64,000 nucleotides of DNA from Mastigamoeba balamuthi (taxonomy: Eukaryota; Evosea; Mastigamoebida; Mastigamoebidae), in contig CACRSC010000001.1 of NCBI GenBank assembly GCA_902651635.1, positions 614,777 through 678,776 on the forward strand, read 5' to 3'. The notes beneath the pieces were generated by a model that saw nothing but the letters and a program-made list of their open reading frames with translations, was not told the DNA's origin and searched no databases. Shown in pieces: positions 34,001 to 44,697 of this stretch. Position 1 is the first letter of the stretch. Each line of letters begins with the position of its first letter. The position numbers and the translations under genes were made by a program.

Positions 34001-36194
34001 CTCTCCTGCACGCTGACCCAAGTGAAGGGATCAACAGAGAGCTGAGGATTGAGCAAAAGTGATCTGCCAAATGGACCGAGAGGCCAAAGAACTCGGGTCG
34101 AGTTCTGGAGTACGCCGTTCATTCCGTGCCCTGATGCATCTCCAAGCTTTTCGCTGAGAGTTCGGCCCTCAAACTTCCAATGCAAAACGAGACCGTTTGT
34201 CGACGGTGGATGCTTTCTAGTGACGTTGCAAACTCCAATACTGACACAGTGATCCACACACCAGTCGCAACCATACATCGAATCGTAACACAAAATGGGA
34301 ACAGTTATCAGGGTGCACCTCGACACGCATGACGTCGAGGGGTCCGAGTCATCGTCAATGAACCCGTGAGGACACATGTGGCTGGTGCACGATCCAGAGG
34401 ACCCCTTGGGAGTATAAACGCCGGCACCACAATGAACGCATTCGGTCGATGGGTCTGAGTCGTGGTCTGTGGTCCCTGCTGTGCATTTAAGGCATTCTCC
34501 AGTCATGTTTTGTGGTGCGAAGTGTCCTGTCCTGCATTCAACACATGGTGTTGATGGATCCGAATCGTTGTCTGTGAATCCAGGAGGGCAGACGAACGCA
34601 GAGCACTGAGCAACCGAATTTGAAGGAACGTATGTCCCAGAACCGCAAGAAACACAGGGTGCGGAGTCGTTGTATCCGATTCCTGTGCTTCCAGCTGGAC
34701 ACCGCGGGTTGCAGTTGTTTAGCAATTGTGTGCACGTCGAGAAGCACCACCTGCAACCACTTGCAGACCCATTGCACAGGTGTGGTGTCCCGAACAAGTT
34801 GCACGAGTCCACGCACTGGGTACTGGGGGATGAGTCATCGTCTGTGTATCCGGACGGGCACATATGCGTGGCGCACGCTCCAAATGAACCAGTTGGCACA
34901 AAGGTTCCGGGACCGCACTGAACGCATTGGGTTTCGGTGTCGGAGTCGTCGTCAGTCCATCCGCTTGGGCATTCGTAGTCGCCACACTGCCCATGGTTGC
35001 CTGTAGACGAAGCGAAGAAGTGGCCTGGGCCACACGTAACGCACGGGGTAGCTGGGTCTGAGTCATGGTCTGTTGAGCCCTGCTGACATTCGGGGCACGA
35101 TCCTGAGGAACCCGGAGGCGTGTATGATCCGGCAGAGCAGAGTACGCATGCTGTAGAGGAGTCCGAGTCATTATCAACAGTTCCTGCTGCACATCGAAAA
35201 TCATCGCAAGACGTCATTCTGGACCCTATTGGAACGAAGTGTCCTAATGTGATCATAAGGTCGCTGTTAGACTTATGATCGCCGCAAGGGTTCGGATTCA
35301 AAGGAATGGACTCCCGATACTGACCCCCCGAATTGTCTTACCAGATTGATTGCAGGCCCCGTGCCAGAGGTCAATCACCTCTTGGGGCGTGATAGAACGA
35401 GAGTACAGCCGCACATCGTCGACGAGACCGCTGTAGCACAGGTCTGTCCATGTTCTCAGCCCGATGTAGAGCTTCGCAGCCTCGCCCGAGTTGACATGGG
35501 CCAAGAACGTAGTTGTCAGGTCGCCGTTGATGAACACCGAAGCAACGGACCCGCCGGTTACGCCGTCGTATGTTGTGACAACGTGCACCCACTCGCCAGC
35601 CACGTGCCGGAAGTTGGGATACATGTACATTGCTGCGTAGGTCCCGACTTGGATTGCTTGATTCGTCTGCACTGTCCAGAACAGAACGTCGTAGTCGAAA
35701 TTGCCGCTGGTCAGACCGCCAATGGCAGCGATCCAGGCCCTCTTGGTGAACGAGACCGGCTGGTCGGGCTTGATCCACATCGACAGCGTGAGCGGGGCCA
35801 TGCCGCGGATTCCCCAGTGCCTGAGGAGCCCCGAGACGAGGAAGGGGCAAGTGGCGCCCTGCCGGTCCTCCATCATCACTTTGTACCACGCGGGCATGAG
35901 CTGGATGGCGTGGCTGCCGACGATGCCCCGCACCCACGTGACGTTCTGCTTGTTGACCCCCGCCAGCGTGGGAGGTAGGTTGTTGCCAGAGGAGTCGAGC
36001 ATGCGGGCGGACTCGTTGGCTCCGTCGAAAGACCAATGCAGAATGAGGCCCTCATCTAGAGAGCCCCCGGACACTGGCGGCGAGACCAGCAAGAGTATGC
36101 TGACGAGGGTCAGCAATCCGGATATGGTGGCCGTTGCCGCGGATCCCTTAGGTGTCGTGTCGAGTTCTAGCAGCCACGTCTTGTGGCAGTTCAT
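28019..36194 (-). CDS. Giant receptor: LamG-like/Cys-rich ectodomain, kinase, cyclase, kinase
   Basis: Thirteen exons on the minus strand: 35342-36194, 33507-35243, 30635-33460, 30423-30589, 30212-30377, 29999-30173, 29660-29892, 28970-29618, 28791-28929, 28710-28744, 28567-28671, 28434-28519 and 28019-28377. They sum to 7,530 nt (about 2,509 residues) in one frame. A signal anchor (about 20-44) leads to three LamG/concanavalin-like domains (about 50-284, 635-860, 1050-1275), with Cys-rich ephrin-receptor-like repeats (GxxDNDSDPSTPCV, GHYVPxGS) between and after them. One membrane helix lies near 1690-1715. Kinase 1 (about 1725-1990) has HRDLKSNN and VSDFGL. A class III cyclase follows (about 2000-2180), then kinase 2 (about 2260-2495) with VGRGNFGSV, HRDLKAAN and TDFGL. 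Both kinases look intact; the cyclase has changed residues. Similar kinase-cyclase receptors occur in amoebae and giant viruses. One intron (28930-28969) uses a GC donor. Confidence 0.9.
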
Positions 36195-36532
36195 TCGCGC
36201 GGGTTGATTGTGAGAGCCACAGATGCAAAATGCTATCTGCCCGATGGGTGATGGCTTTGCAATACTCAAAAATAGCCTCAGTCGAGCGGCGAGAGAGGTC
36301 CGGATGCGCCGATTACGTCTCGGGTGGAAAATGGCTTTTGCTCGTCGCTCAGTGGAGGACACTGGATTGCGCTTGAAGCGGCGGCTCGATGTAGCTCTCG
36401 TGTAGCTTCGGCTTCGAGAAGAGTGTTGACAGACACACGCGAGCTCGCGTACGCGTATCGGCGGAACTTGTGTTTCTTAATTATTGCAGTGCTGCAAGGG
36501 GATGTTGCCTAGGGGTGGGTGGGTGTTGCCTC
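36195..36532. other. Upstream region of the receptor gene
   Basis: About 340 bases between the receptor start and the 3' end of the next minus-strand gene. The receptor frame is open upstream to 36362, so a longer N-terminus is possible. The chosen start (36194) places a hydrophobic signal close to the N-terminus. Confidence 0.5.
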
Positions 36533-37816
36533 TTATCCGCGCCTTCTCCTCTTTCTCTTGTGGTGCGCGACCATTGAGTCGAACGTGTCCCTGTCGATTG
36601 CGACGACTTGCGTGCTGTTGTCCCCGGTGCTGTAGGTGAGCAGGTACTTGTCCCCGCTCAGCGCAATGCCGCTCAGGTACTGCATCGGCTTGGCGTACAC
36701 GTCCTCCTCCGCCTGCCCGCCGAGGCTGAAGGGCCTGCTGACCGACGTGATGGCGTGCGGAGGGCTCCGCTGGAACGCGTAGCAGAAGAACATGTATCTG
36801 CAGCAGGGCACGCCCCTGACCTTGGGCATCTGCCAGTGCCCGCACGCCAGCAGGTCCAGGCCCGGTCCCCTGTCCACGACCGCGGTGCTGCCCCGCAGGT
36901 GCTGTCCCTCGGAGCCCAGGATGCTCGGGAGCCGCCTCCAGCTGTTCCGCGACACGGTCACGCAGGACCCCGTGCCCGGGACGCTGCACTCGACGACCGT
37001 GTGCGGCTGTATGCTGTGCACAAAACGCAGCCGGCCCTCGTCCGAGAAGAACGGCATCCAGTTCTTCTGCCACGTCCGCTTGTCGAACGGCGGCACCAGC
37101 CACGTCATCGACCGCGCGGCGACGGCGGAGCCCTCGGCGGCGGCGAGCTCGAGCTCCGCGCGGTCGAACACGAGCGCCGCCATGCAGCGCAGGCCGTCGC
37201 CCGGCAGGATGCCGTTGACGGCCACGACGACGCTCTCGCCGCGGACGACCGCCCGCGGGTCCTCCAGCCCGCACGGCTCCTTCCCGTCGCAGGCCGTCAC
37301 GTTGGGCCCCTCGAGCACCGCGTACGCCCCCGCCGCCAGCGTCCCGTTGGGCAGCACGCGGGCCGCGACGACGCTGTTGGTCAGCGCGGGGTCCGTGCCC
37401 GCCTGCCGCCGCAGGAGCACCAGCGCTCCCTCGGGCCCCCCGCCGCCCCGCTCCAGCCGACCCCTCTCGCTGCCGGGCCACAGGACCGCGGGACTCGGGT
37501 TCAGCAGCGCCCCGAGAGCCAAGGCGCCCTCGCGCGGGGGCAGCGCCAGGTGCTGGCCGGGCGACCGCGTGGGCATCGGGCGCAGCAGCGCGGGCGGCGC
37601 GCGCAGCGGGTCGTCGGGCAGGGCGAGGTAGAAGCGCGGGTGGTAGAGCGTGGCGTTGGGGCTGGGCAGCAGGTAGTAGCCGCTGCTGTTGGGGCCCCGC
37701 GGGGCCGAGGGCGAGGGCGGCGCCAGGGCCCCGGAGGGCAGCATGCTCAGCGGCACCAGGAAGATGGTGCACGCCGTCGCCATGGCCAGCGCCACGAGGA
37801 GGTACAGGCGCCCCAT
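36533..37816 (-). CDS. Type II membrane protein with GH130-like five-bladed propeller
   Basis: A single exon of 427 residues. One hydrophobic helix (about 5-27) near the N-terminus predicts a type II Golgi or secretory orientation. The lumenal part has the propeller motifs GLEDPR, KNWMPFF, SIQPHTVVEC, LLACGHW, and near the end SGIALSGDKYLLTYSTGDN. These resemble the GH130 beta-mannoside phosphorylase and related glycosidase or glycosyltransferase propellers, where the Asp of EDPR is important. A role in glycan processing is likely; the exact reaction cannot be given. The C-terminus is a run of basic residues (KRKRRRRG), unusual for a lumenal end. The gene lacks introns, unlike most neighbours. 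Confidence 0.7.
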   Translation of the reverse strand: MGRLYLLVALAMATACTIFLVPLSMLPSGALAPPSPSAPRGPNSSGYYLLPSPNATLYHPRFYLALPDDPLRAPPALLRPMPTRSPGQHLALPPREGALALGALLNPSPAVLWPGSERGRLERGGGGPEGALVLLRRQAGTDPALTNSVVAARVLPNGTLAAGAYAVLEGPNVTACDGKEPCGLEDPRAVVRGESVVVAVNGILPGDGLRCMAALVFDRAELELAAAEGSAVAARSMTWLVPPFDKRTWQKNWMPFFSDEGRLRFVHSIQPHTVVECSVPGTGSCVTVSRNSWRRLPSILGSEGQHLRGSTAVVDRGPGLDLLACGHWQMPKVRGVPCCRYMFFCYAFQRSPPHAITSVSRPFSLGGQAEEDVYAKPMQYLSGIALSGDKYLLTYSTGDNSTQVVAIDRDTFDSMVAHHKRKRRRRG

Positions 37817-37944
37817 GGGTCCGGCGGGGGGGGCCTGCGGTCGAACGGAGGGAACTCACACAGGCAGCCCCAACCCACAACAACGCTTTTGATACAGTAT
37901 CCAAGATTGAATCGGAAAAGCAGAACTCGGATGGCAAAATATTT

Positions 37945-38017
37945 TGAGGACGAAGGGACTTGAACCCCCAACCTGCTGATCTGGAGTCAGCCGCAGCTAC
38001 CGTTGTGCTACGCCCTC
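37945..38017 (-). tRNA. tRNA-Trp (anticodon CCA)
   Basis: The minus-strand cloverleaf has acceptor GAGGGCG with CGUCCUC, anticodon stem GCUGA/UCAGC with loop CUCCAGA, and a T arm GGGGGUUCAAGUCCC. 73 nt including the discriminator A; no intron. It sits between two minus-strand protein genes. Confidence 0.93.
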
Positions 38018-38112
38018 ATTCACAAATTTTGTTTCAGAGAGTCCAGTTTAAGTACGTGTGCCAGGTCAGGTTACTGGGTGAGCAGACCATTCAGCACGGC
38101 GCCCACCGAGCA

Positions 38113-38126
38113 GGGGGGGGGGGGGG
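38113..38126. repeat. Poly-G run
   Basis: Fourteen consecutive G in the 3' flank of the RGS gene. Such runs are prone to length error. Confidence 0.85.
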
Positions 38127-38143
38127 TATCATAGCGAACTTAA

Positions 38144-40285
38144 TCAATGGCTTTCCTTTGAACCGGTGTTGTGTGCGGCCAGTCCAGAGGACTGGCCATG
38201 GTCTCTGAACGTGAGAGCACTTCGGGAGCGCGGCAGCTTTGCTGAACGGTCGAGTACGAGCCTGAACCACTCCGGATACGACGCTGTGTCGCTGCCCCTG
38301 CTCTCCACTGCCTCCAGCAGCTGCATCAGAGCCCTGCTGGGGCTCGCTAGGAACTCGGCGAACACCCCCGCGACCAGGTCCTTCTCGTATTCCCGCTCGA
38401 CGCGCTCCAAGTGCGCCGTTATCACCGCGAGTGTGAGCTCCTTGTGCTTGGCTTCTCTGTAGTGCTCTGGATCGAAGTGCTGGCGGAAGAGCGCCTCGGT
38501 TGCCATCTTCCCGATGTCCCGGATCAGGTAGGCGCTGCTCGCCAGCGACGACGCCGTTGCCCGCAGCTCGCGCAGCCACGAGACGTCGACGAGATACCGC
38601 AGCTTCTCGCAATCCTCTGCCCGCGGCGCGACGAACAGCATGAAGCACTGCAGGGCCAGCGGGCTTCCCAGGAGGCCCCTCAGCCTGTCTTCCGGAGTGC
38701 GGGCCACGCGTCTCTGCTCTGCGCCCGGAACGGGCACGAGGACCTCCGGCGGCAGCGTACAGCAGCAGATGTTGAGCAGCGAGAGCGCGTTCTGTGTGGC
38801 CTTGTTGACTCGGCGGGCGTAGACGAGCGATTCCTGAGCCTTGTGCGTGCGTGCGAGGATGGCGTCGATGCTTTGCTGCATCCGTTGCTGGAGCGCAGCG
38901 ATTTCGTCCCCCTTTGTGTCGGGGTCGGGGCCGGGAGTGCCGCCGATAACGGACAGCGTCGTCATGAACGGCACTCTCTCACTGTCTGGCGGCTGTTGCT
39001 GAGTGTCGAAGACTTGAACTAGCGCTGACAGCCTCGGCAGCAGCGTTGTGTCGAGCCACAGGCTGTAGGCAGCCGCGATGATGCAGATGAAGAAGACGAT
39101 GACCGTCGTGACCGTGCAGCCCACCCGGAAGCCGGAGTCCCGGATGACGCGCTGCCTCTCGGTCCGCAGCACCACCCCGAGGCCGTCGCCTGCCTGCCCT
39201 TGCACCGGGAGATGCGCGTAGACCAGAGAAACCCGCGTTGTCCATTCCCGGTGCTGCAGCGTCGGGCACACCCGGGCAGGGGCTGTAGGGATGGCATCCC
39301 TGCGGACGATCTGCATCAGGGGGTGTCCTTGCCACTTGGTTGGGATGTCCGGTATCGGAGAGGGCTCCAGCGAGGGGTGCGGCGACGTGGAAGTGTTCTC
39401 CCACATCGCGAGACACGATGTGCCCGCGTTGCTAAGTGCCTGCAGCCGCTCCTGCACGCTGAGCGCCCAGAGCATGGCCCCGTGGATCGTTCTGTTCCAT
39501 ACGGGGTCCCGGCTCGAGTACACAGGGCGCACGACGACGAACATAGGGCCAACCTCCGGCACATGTACAACGCCCTCGAATCTGGGCAGCAGCTCTCGCC
39601 GGACGTACGAGTCGTTGAAAAACGGCGGGGCCTGTCGAAGCGGGTCAACCACCCGGCACCCAAAATCCTCGGCAGGGAACAACGACGCGAAGACGAGGTC
39701 CCCAGCCGGAGTGTAGAACGCCAGCGCCGAGACGTTGGGCTGCAGGCACACCCGCGTCCCCTCGTCCGACTGCTGCGTGTAGTAGTTCCTCGCCATGTAC
39801 GCCGTCTCGAACACCGAGAGCGCGTACGATGCGTTCGACTCGCGCGACATCTCGGCGTACGCGTCGAGCGCGCGCGCGGTCGCGTCCCACGTGCTGTATA
39901 TCTCGACGGTCCCCTTCCGCGCGTGTCCAGCGTTCGCCGTCGTCAGAGAAGCGTCTTGGCTTCGCTGGGGGGAGAGGGGGAGCAGCGGACAGCGAGGGTG
40001 GCGAGTGTGCTGTTGAGCTCGTTGAAGACGCGGTGCATGTCATTGAGCGCCATGTCCCTCTCCATGCGGACGAAGTTGGCCATGATGGCTGTGCTGCAGG
40101 CGATCATCGCGGCGCCTGCGGGTTTGTTGTGTGAGACCCGGGGAATGCCCTCTGTCCCCCGATTGCGGAGGGGGCTGTGCGCAGGGCAATGCACTGAACA
40201 CTGCGGTGACAAGAGCGACAGAGGTGACCACTTTGGTGCGCAGCGTGAGCGTCCCGAACGGCACCGCACCGCACACGGGCGCCAT
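38144..40285 (-). CDS. Transmembrane sensor protein with RGS domain
   Basis: Minus-strand exons 40195-40285, 39991-40115 and 38144-39964 give 678 residues. The first splice joins two half helices into one membrane segment (about 19-42). An extracellular sensor region follows (about 45-350), rich in Asn glycosylation sites and of CHASE4/Cache-like appearance, then a second membrane helix (TTVIVFFICIIAAAYSLWL, about 356-380) and a helical linker. The RGS domain (about 490-625) has LGSPLALQCFMLF, LRYLVDVSWLREL and a terminal helix with AGVFAEFL. RGS domains speed GTP hydrolysis by G-alpha subunits, so an extracellular signal may tune G-protein signalling directly. The second intron (39965-39990) is only 26 nt; a longer 59-65 nt alternative would remove part of a predicted helix. 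The RGS call is from pattern, not alignment. Confidence 0.75.
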
Positions 40286-40476
40286 GAGCAGGAGACGGTT
40301 CTACACTGACGAAATATCTGAGAATCTTCAACCGGGACCGGCGGGAAAAAGAAAAAAGCAGGTACAGATGACGGGATCCAAGGGGGGTCTGTGACGTGTT
40401 TGCGTCAGGGGTTTTGCGTACATCCAAAGCAGAAGAGTACAAAAGAATACTGCGAGTTCGGAACCGGAAAGGATAT

Positions 40477-41846
40477 TCACGTGAAGAGCGACTCCGAGTA
40501 CGCCAGCAGAACCGGGAAGAACTCTGCCCACGACGGCCCGAGCGCAGTGCACAGGGACCCCAGCGTGACCCCATACCTTTTTCGGTCCTTGACGACCCTC
40601 TGCAAAGGTGCGGGTGGTGGCGGCGTGAGAGGGGGCCCGGCCGTGGCGACGGCCGTGGGAAGCAGCGGACCTTGAAGTGGGCGACGAGGTAGGACAGGGT
40701 CGCGAGGTTGGCGGGGGCGAGGTGGCCGATCACCCTCGCGATGACCTCGAGGCGCAGCGGGTGCTCGAGCTCGCCCGTCTCTGGGTCGCAGCCCTCGCTG
40801 GTGGCCGACAGTATCTGCTCCTCGACGTCGCTCATGAGCGGCCCGGGGCTCATGGCCAGCTCGCTCAGGTACCTCAGCAGCGTGGCGGACGCCACGCGGG
40901 CCTCGCCGGGGGAGAACCCCGGGTCCTGGCCGCAGTTGAGCGCGTAGCGGGCCTCCAGCACCCTCTCGCTCTGCTCGGCTCTGATGTAGACGCCCTCGCA
41001 CTCGCCGTCCTGCGCGTCGACAAACTCTGCGCAGGCCCTGACGGCGTAGGGGACGTCCGAGGGCGCCCCGGGGCTCCGGCTGACGGCGTCCGCGAGCGGC
41101 ACGCCGAAGACGAGCGTCGGGGGCGGCAGGACGGCGTCGAGGGGGAACTGCAGGCACGCGGCGGCCAGGTGCCCGAACCCGCAGACGGCGAGCGCCTGCA
41201 GCGACATCCTGTTGCGCTGCGACCGCGAGACGACCTCGTGCAGGTGCGCGAGCAGCACCCTGAGCGTCTGCCTGCGCGGCGCCGAGAGCGACCCGAGGGC
41301 CCTGCGTATCGCCGCCGCGGCCTCGTTCTGGAATCCCGCGTCCCTGCGCGCCTCGCCGGTGCCCTCGTGCCACCCGTCCACGACGCGTTGCAGCGCTTCT
41401 CTCGCCGGGTCCCAGAGGCCCTGGCCCTCGGGGAGCGCCCCCAGGAACGCCAGGACGATCCCGGCGGCCTCGTCCTGCTGCCACGCCGAGTACGGGGACG
41501 CCGGCGGCCGCCAGCGCTCGCCGCGGTCGTAGCGGGCCGTCAGGGCGCGCAGGAACGTGTAGTCGCCAGGCACCCGGTAGAGGCCCTCGCTGTCCAGGTA
41601 CCTCCCGCCGCACGACGACAGGTACGCGACGGCGTCGCGGAGCGGCGCGGGGACGAGCCAGTCGTCGCCGTCGCTGCGGCGCGCGGCCACGTCGAAGGCG
41701 ACGCCAAAGACGGGCGAGAGCACCGGGGGAGGCGGCGGAGGCGGCGTGGGCGGCTCGGGCCTGGGCGGGGATGGCATGGGCGGGACCTCGACGCTTGTGA
41801 CGTAGTCGTAGAGGCCGCCGGCGAGGGCGCCGAGCCGGGTGAGCAT
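40477..41846 (-). CDS. Protein with two tandem RhoGAP-like domains
   Basis: Minus-strand exons 40671-41846 and 40477-40599 give 432 residues. A proline-rich N-terminus (PPPPPPP) leads to domain 1, with FGVAFD and DSEGLYRVPGD (arginine finger present), and then domain 2, with FGVPLADAV and CEGVYIRAEQ, where the arginine sits one place later than usual. Domain 2 ends in LATLSYLVAHF and, after the intron, TALGPSWAEFFP, as in ordinary RhoGAPs. At least domain 1 could act on a Rho-family GTPase; domain 2 may be regulatory. The start is 149 bases from the start of the divergent dynamin-like gene. Confidence 0.8.
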
Positions 41847-41995
41847 GGCGACCCGGGAGATTTTCTGTGGGTGGGCGCGAGGAGATCTGGGGGAGATACG
41901 GGTATCTTCCTGATTAACGGCGCTGTGTGTTTGAACCGTTTGGTGTGTTCCACGCGACCGCACGCCCAACCCCCCGTGGCCACCCCCGCACACGC
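41847..41995. promoter_or_regulatory. Short bidirectional promoter region
   Basis: Only 149 bases separate the start codons of the tandem RhoGAP gene (minus) and the dynamin-like gene (plus). It contains GGTATCTTCC near 41911-41920, related to the GAATCTTC/AATATCTT words upstream of other genes. The promoter role is inferred from position. Confidence 0.5.
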
Positions 41996-44531
41996 ATGTC
42001 GTACGCGCAGCCCTACGGCGCTGATCTTGCTCTCTGACGGGCGGCCAGGCACGACAGGTCTGGTTCGTCGTCGTCTCCGGCCTCCACGGTCGTGGACCGC
42101 GCGCTGCCAGTCGAGGTCTACGACGCCTACAACTCCATTGCCACTCTCGCTCGCAGGTGTGCCCACACAGACAGCGTTGCTCGTCTGTCTCTTTTTCTCC
42201 TCCGCCCGTAGATGCCTGTATTTTCGACTGTTTGGTTGGTGCCTTCGGTTTTTTGCAAATTCTGCTAATTCAATTCGAATTCAACTCGCCCGCTCGATGC
42301 GCTCGGACGCCGCAGCATCAACGTGCCGGTCCAGGCGCCCGAGGTCGTGTTCATCGGCAAGAAGGGCACTGGCAAGAGCGTTCTGATCGAGGCCTTCCTG
42401 GGCCACCGCTTCTTCGACACCTCCTGTGCGGACTCGCCGCAGCAACCCCTTTTCCCGATCTCAATCTGATAAAAACCAACTCCCGGCGGGTTCGGAAAAC
42501 CTGTCCGCGGCGACAGCGACGCTGAGGCCCGTGCAGGTGCGGATGGTCAACGACGCGGCCGCGGACACCCCGGTGGTCACGGTCCTTGCGGACGCCGTCA
42601 GCGGCCTCGCGGAGGAGGCCGACGTGCCGCTGGCCAAGGTCCCCGACGCCCTCAAGGAGCGCAACACGCAGCGCTCCAGCGCGCCGATCCGCGTCGTCTA
42701 CCGCCACCGCCACACGTGGGACCTGACGGTCGTCGACACGCCCGGGCTGCTCGCGCGCGGCGACGACGCCGAGGAGATGCGGGCCGTCGAGGCGGCGGTC
42801 CTCGCGGCCGCGCAGAGGAGCGCGGTCATCGTCGCCGTCGAGGAGGCCAACGAGTGGGACCGCGCCTGCGAGGCCATCGACTTTGCGCGCAGGGTCGACC
42901 CCAAGCTCGAGCGCTCGGTCTTCGTCTTCAACAAGTTCCACCCGTTCCTCAAGAACTTTGCCGGCGCCAGGCAAGCGCTGCCCGAGGGGGGGAGGGGGCT
43001 GTCGCAATTGAATTGGAATTGACCTGGTTTCCATTCATCTCTCTCTCTGTCTCCGCGCGGCAGGGAACTGAGGCAGTACCTCGCGGCGTGCCCGATGGGG
43101 TCGACGAGCAACCGCGTGTTCTTCACGACGTCGCCCGGGGAGAGCGGGCGCCCGGACAACCCGGCGCTGTACAAGCGCCGCCTGGCCGCGCTGCTCAAGG
43201 CCGACCTCGAGGCGCTCGAGGCGCTGCAGTACGACCGCAAGTTCGAGCCCAACATCGGCGCGGCGGCGGTCCAGCGCTGCGTCCTCGACCTCACGTGGCG
43301 CCGCTACCAGGCGCTCATCAGCGAGATCCTGCGCCGCCTGCGCGAGCTCAACAAGCAGGCCGTCGACGGCCGCACGTCGACTGCCGCCCAGCTCGAGTCG
43401 CTGTCGCCCGGCGACCTCAGGCAGCGCGCCTCCACGCACGCCAGCGCCCTGCTGCGCGCGTCGAGCGACCTGCTGCTGGGCTCGCTCGAGGGCCGCCCCG
43501 CGCAGCACGGCCAGACGCTCGCCGAGGAGCGCGCTGCAGCCACGGAGCTCGGCGACTGGGTGGACTCGCGCCACGAGCGCATCGCCTTCAACGCGTCGGC
43601 TGCGGGCGTGCCGTCGTGGGACTGCCGCCTGTACGGCGCGCAGCAGTTCGAGCGTCTGCTGTGCGAGTTCCGCGCGGTGGCCAGCGCGTCGGCGCGCGCG
43701 GAGATCACGCAGGACGAGATCGCGACGGCCCTGGGCGTCGGGAAGGCGGACGTGGCGCCCAACATCGCGTGGGCCGCCGCGGACATTGCGCAGGCCAAGT
43801 CGCGCACGTCGCTGGCGCCGCTGGTGCTGCAGCTCATCGAGCGCGCCAAGTACGTCGCCAAGCGGCTCGTCGACATTGCCGAGTCTGTCGTCGCTCGCGC
43901 CAGCAAGAGCCAGAAGGACGCCCAGCTCATCTCTCCCTTCTTCACTGCCCACGTGAAGGTACCACTGCGCCGCGCTGCAACAACCACAGAAGTGTGTGGA
44001 GTAACTCTCCTCTCTTCAGGACCTGTACTCTGGTTTCGTGGACGAGCTCGCCGAGACGTGCCTGAGGAAGTGCATGGACGAGTTCTACTGCACGCGCCTG
44101 GTGTACTGGGACATCAACAGCTCGCAGTCGGACCTGCTGGACAGGTTCAAGACGGGGGTGAGCGCCGACGAGTCTGTGCGCTCGCTCGCCGAGGCCCTGT
44201 TCGACTCGATCCGCCGCCGCGTGGTCGAGAACGTGGTTCTGAGGTGCTACGAGGGCCTCCTGGTACCCCTCCAGAGCCAGGTGGCCGTTCAGATCCACGG
44301 CAGGATCGCTGTGCTCAGGTAAGGCCTCCTCCCACTCTATTCTCTTTCCCCTCCTGAGGGTCTTACGCTCTTATCAGTGACGCCGAGCTAGACGAGCTGT
44401 TCGAGTTGGAGTCAACGAAGGCGGTGCTGCGCGCGCAGCAGCAGTACTGGGAGCAGATACACACCAAGTACCAGGAGCAGGAGGCTGCCTTCCTCAAGGC
44501 CGCTGTCGCCTTTACTCACCACACCGTCTGA
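41996..44531 (+). CDS. Dynamin-like GTPase of the ARC5/DlpA type
   Basis: Exons 41996-42000, 42058-42156, 42316-42425, 42517-42970, 43064-43958, 44020-44318 and 44378-44531 give 671 residues in one frame. The GTPase domain begins VYDAYNSIATLAR, then VVFIGKKGTGKS (P-loop, about 49-56), TLRPV (switch I), DTPGLL (G3) and FNKF (G4). The long helical stalk ends in a coiled coil. The YDAYN and TLRP pattern matches the ARC5/DRP5 group, whose Dictyostelium members (DlpA-C) act in cytokinesis and whose plant members divide plastids. Membrane division is thus the likely role. Exon 1 is only five bases (ATGTC); a GC-donor alternative would give a few more residues. The intron at 42971-43063 starts AG|GCAAGC, a textbook GC donor. 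Confidence 0.85.
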
Positions 44532-44697
44532 AACCGCTCTGCTCTTTGAATAACATTGCAAAGTTCCGTGATCCTCCCAGTTTCCCAGACGCCGTAAGAC
44601 AGGCAGGCACTGCCGTGTGTTGGCGGACAACATGTTTAAGGTCTGGTAGGGCAAAACAAGCGTGTGCTTGGATCTGGAGGGTTTCAGGAAGAGGATG

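Noticed and set aside
36608-37963. 451-codon plus-strand frame over the propeller gene
   Set aside because: Mirror of the minus-strand gene, which has a membrane helix and propeller motifs; this frame also runs into the tRNA-Trp.
40677-42386. 569-codon plus-strand frame over the tandem RhoGAP and dynamin start
   Set aside because: Crosses two supported genes on different strands and has only charged low-complexity sequence.
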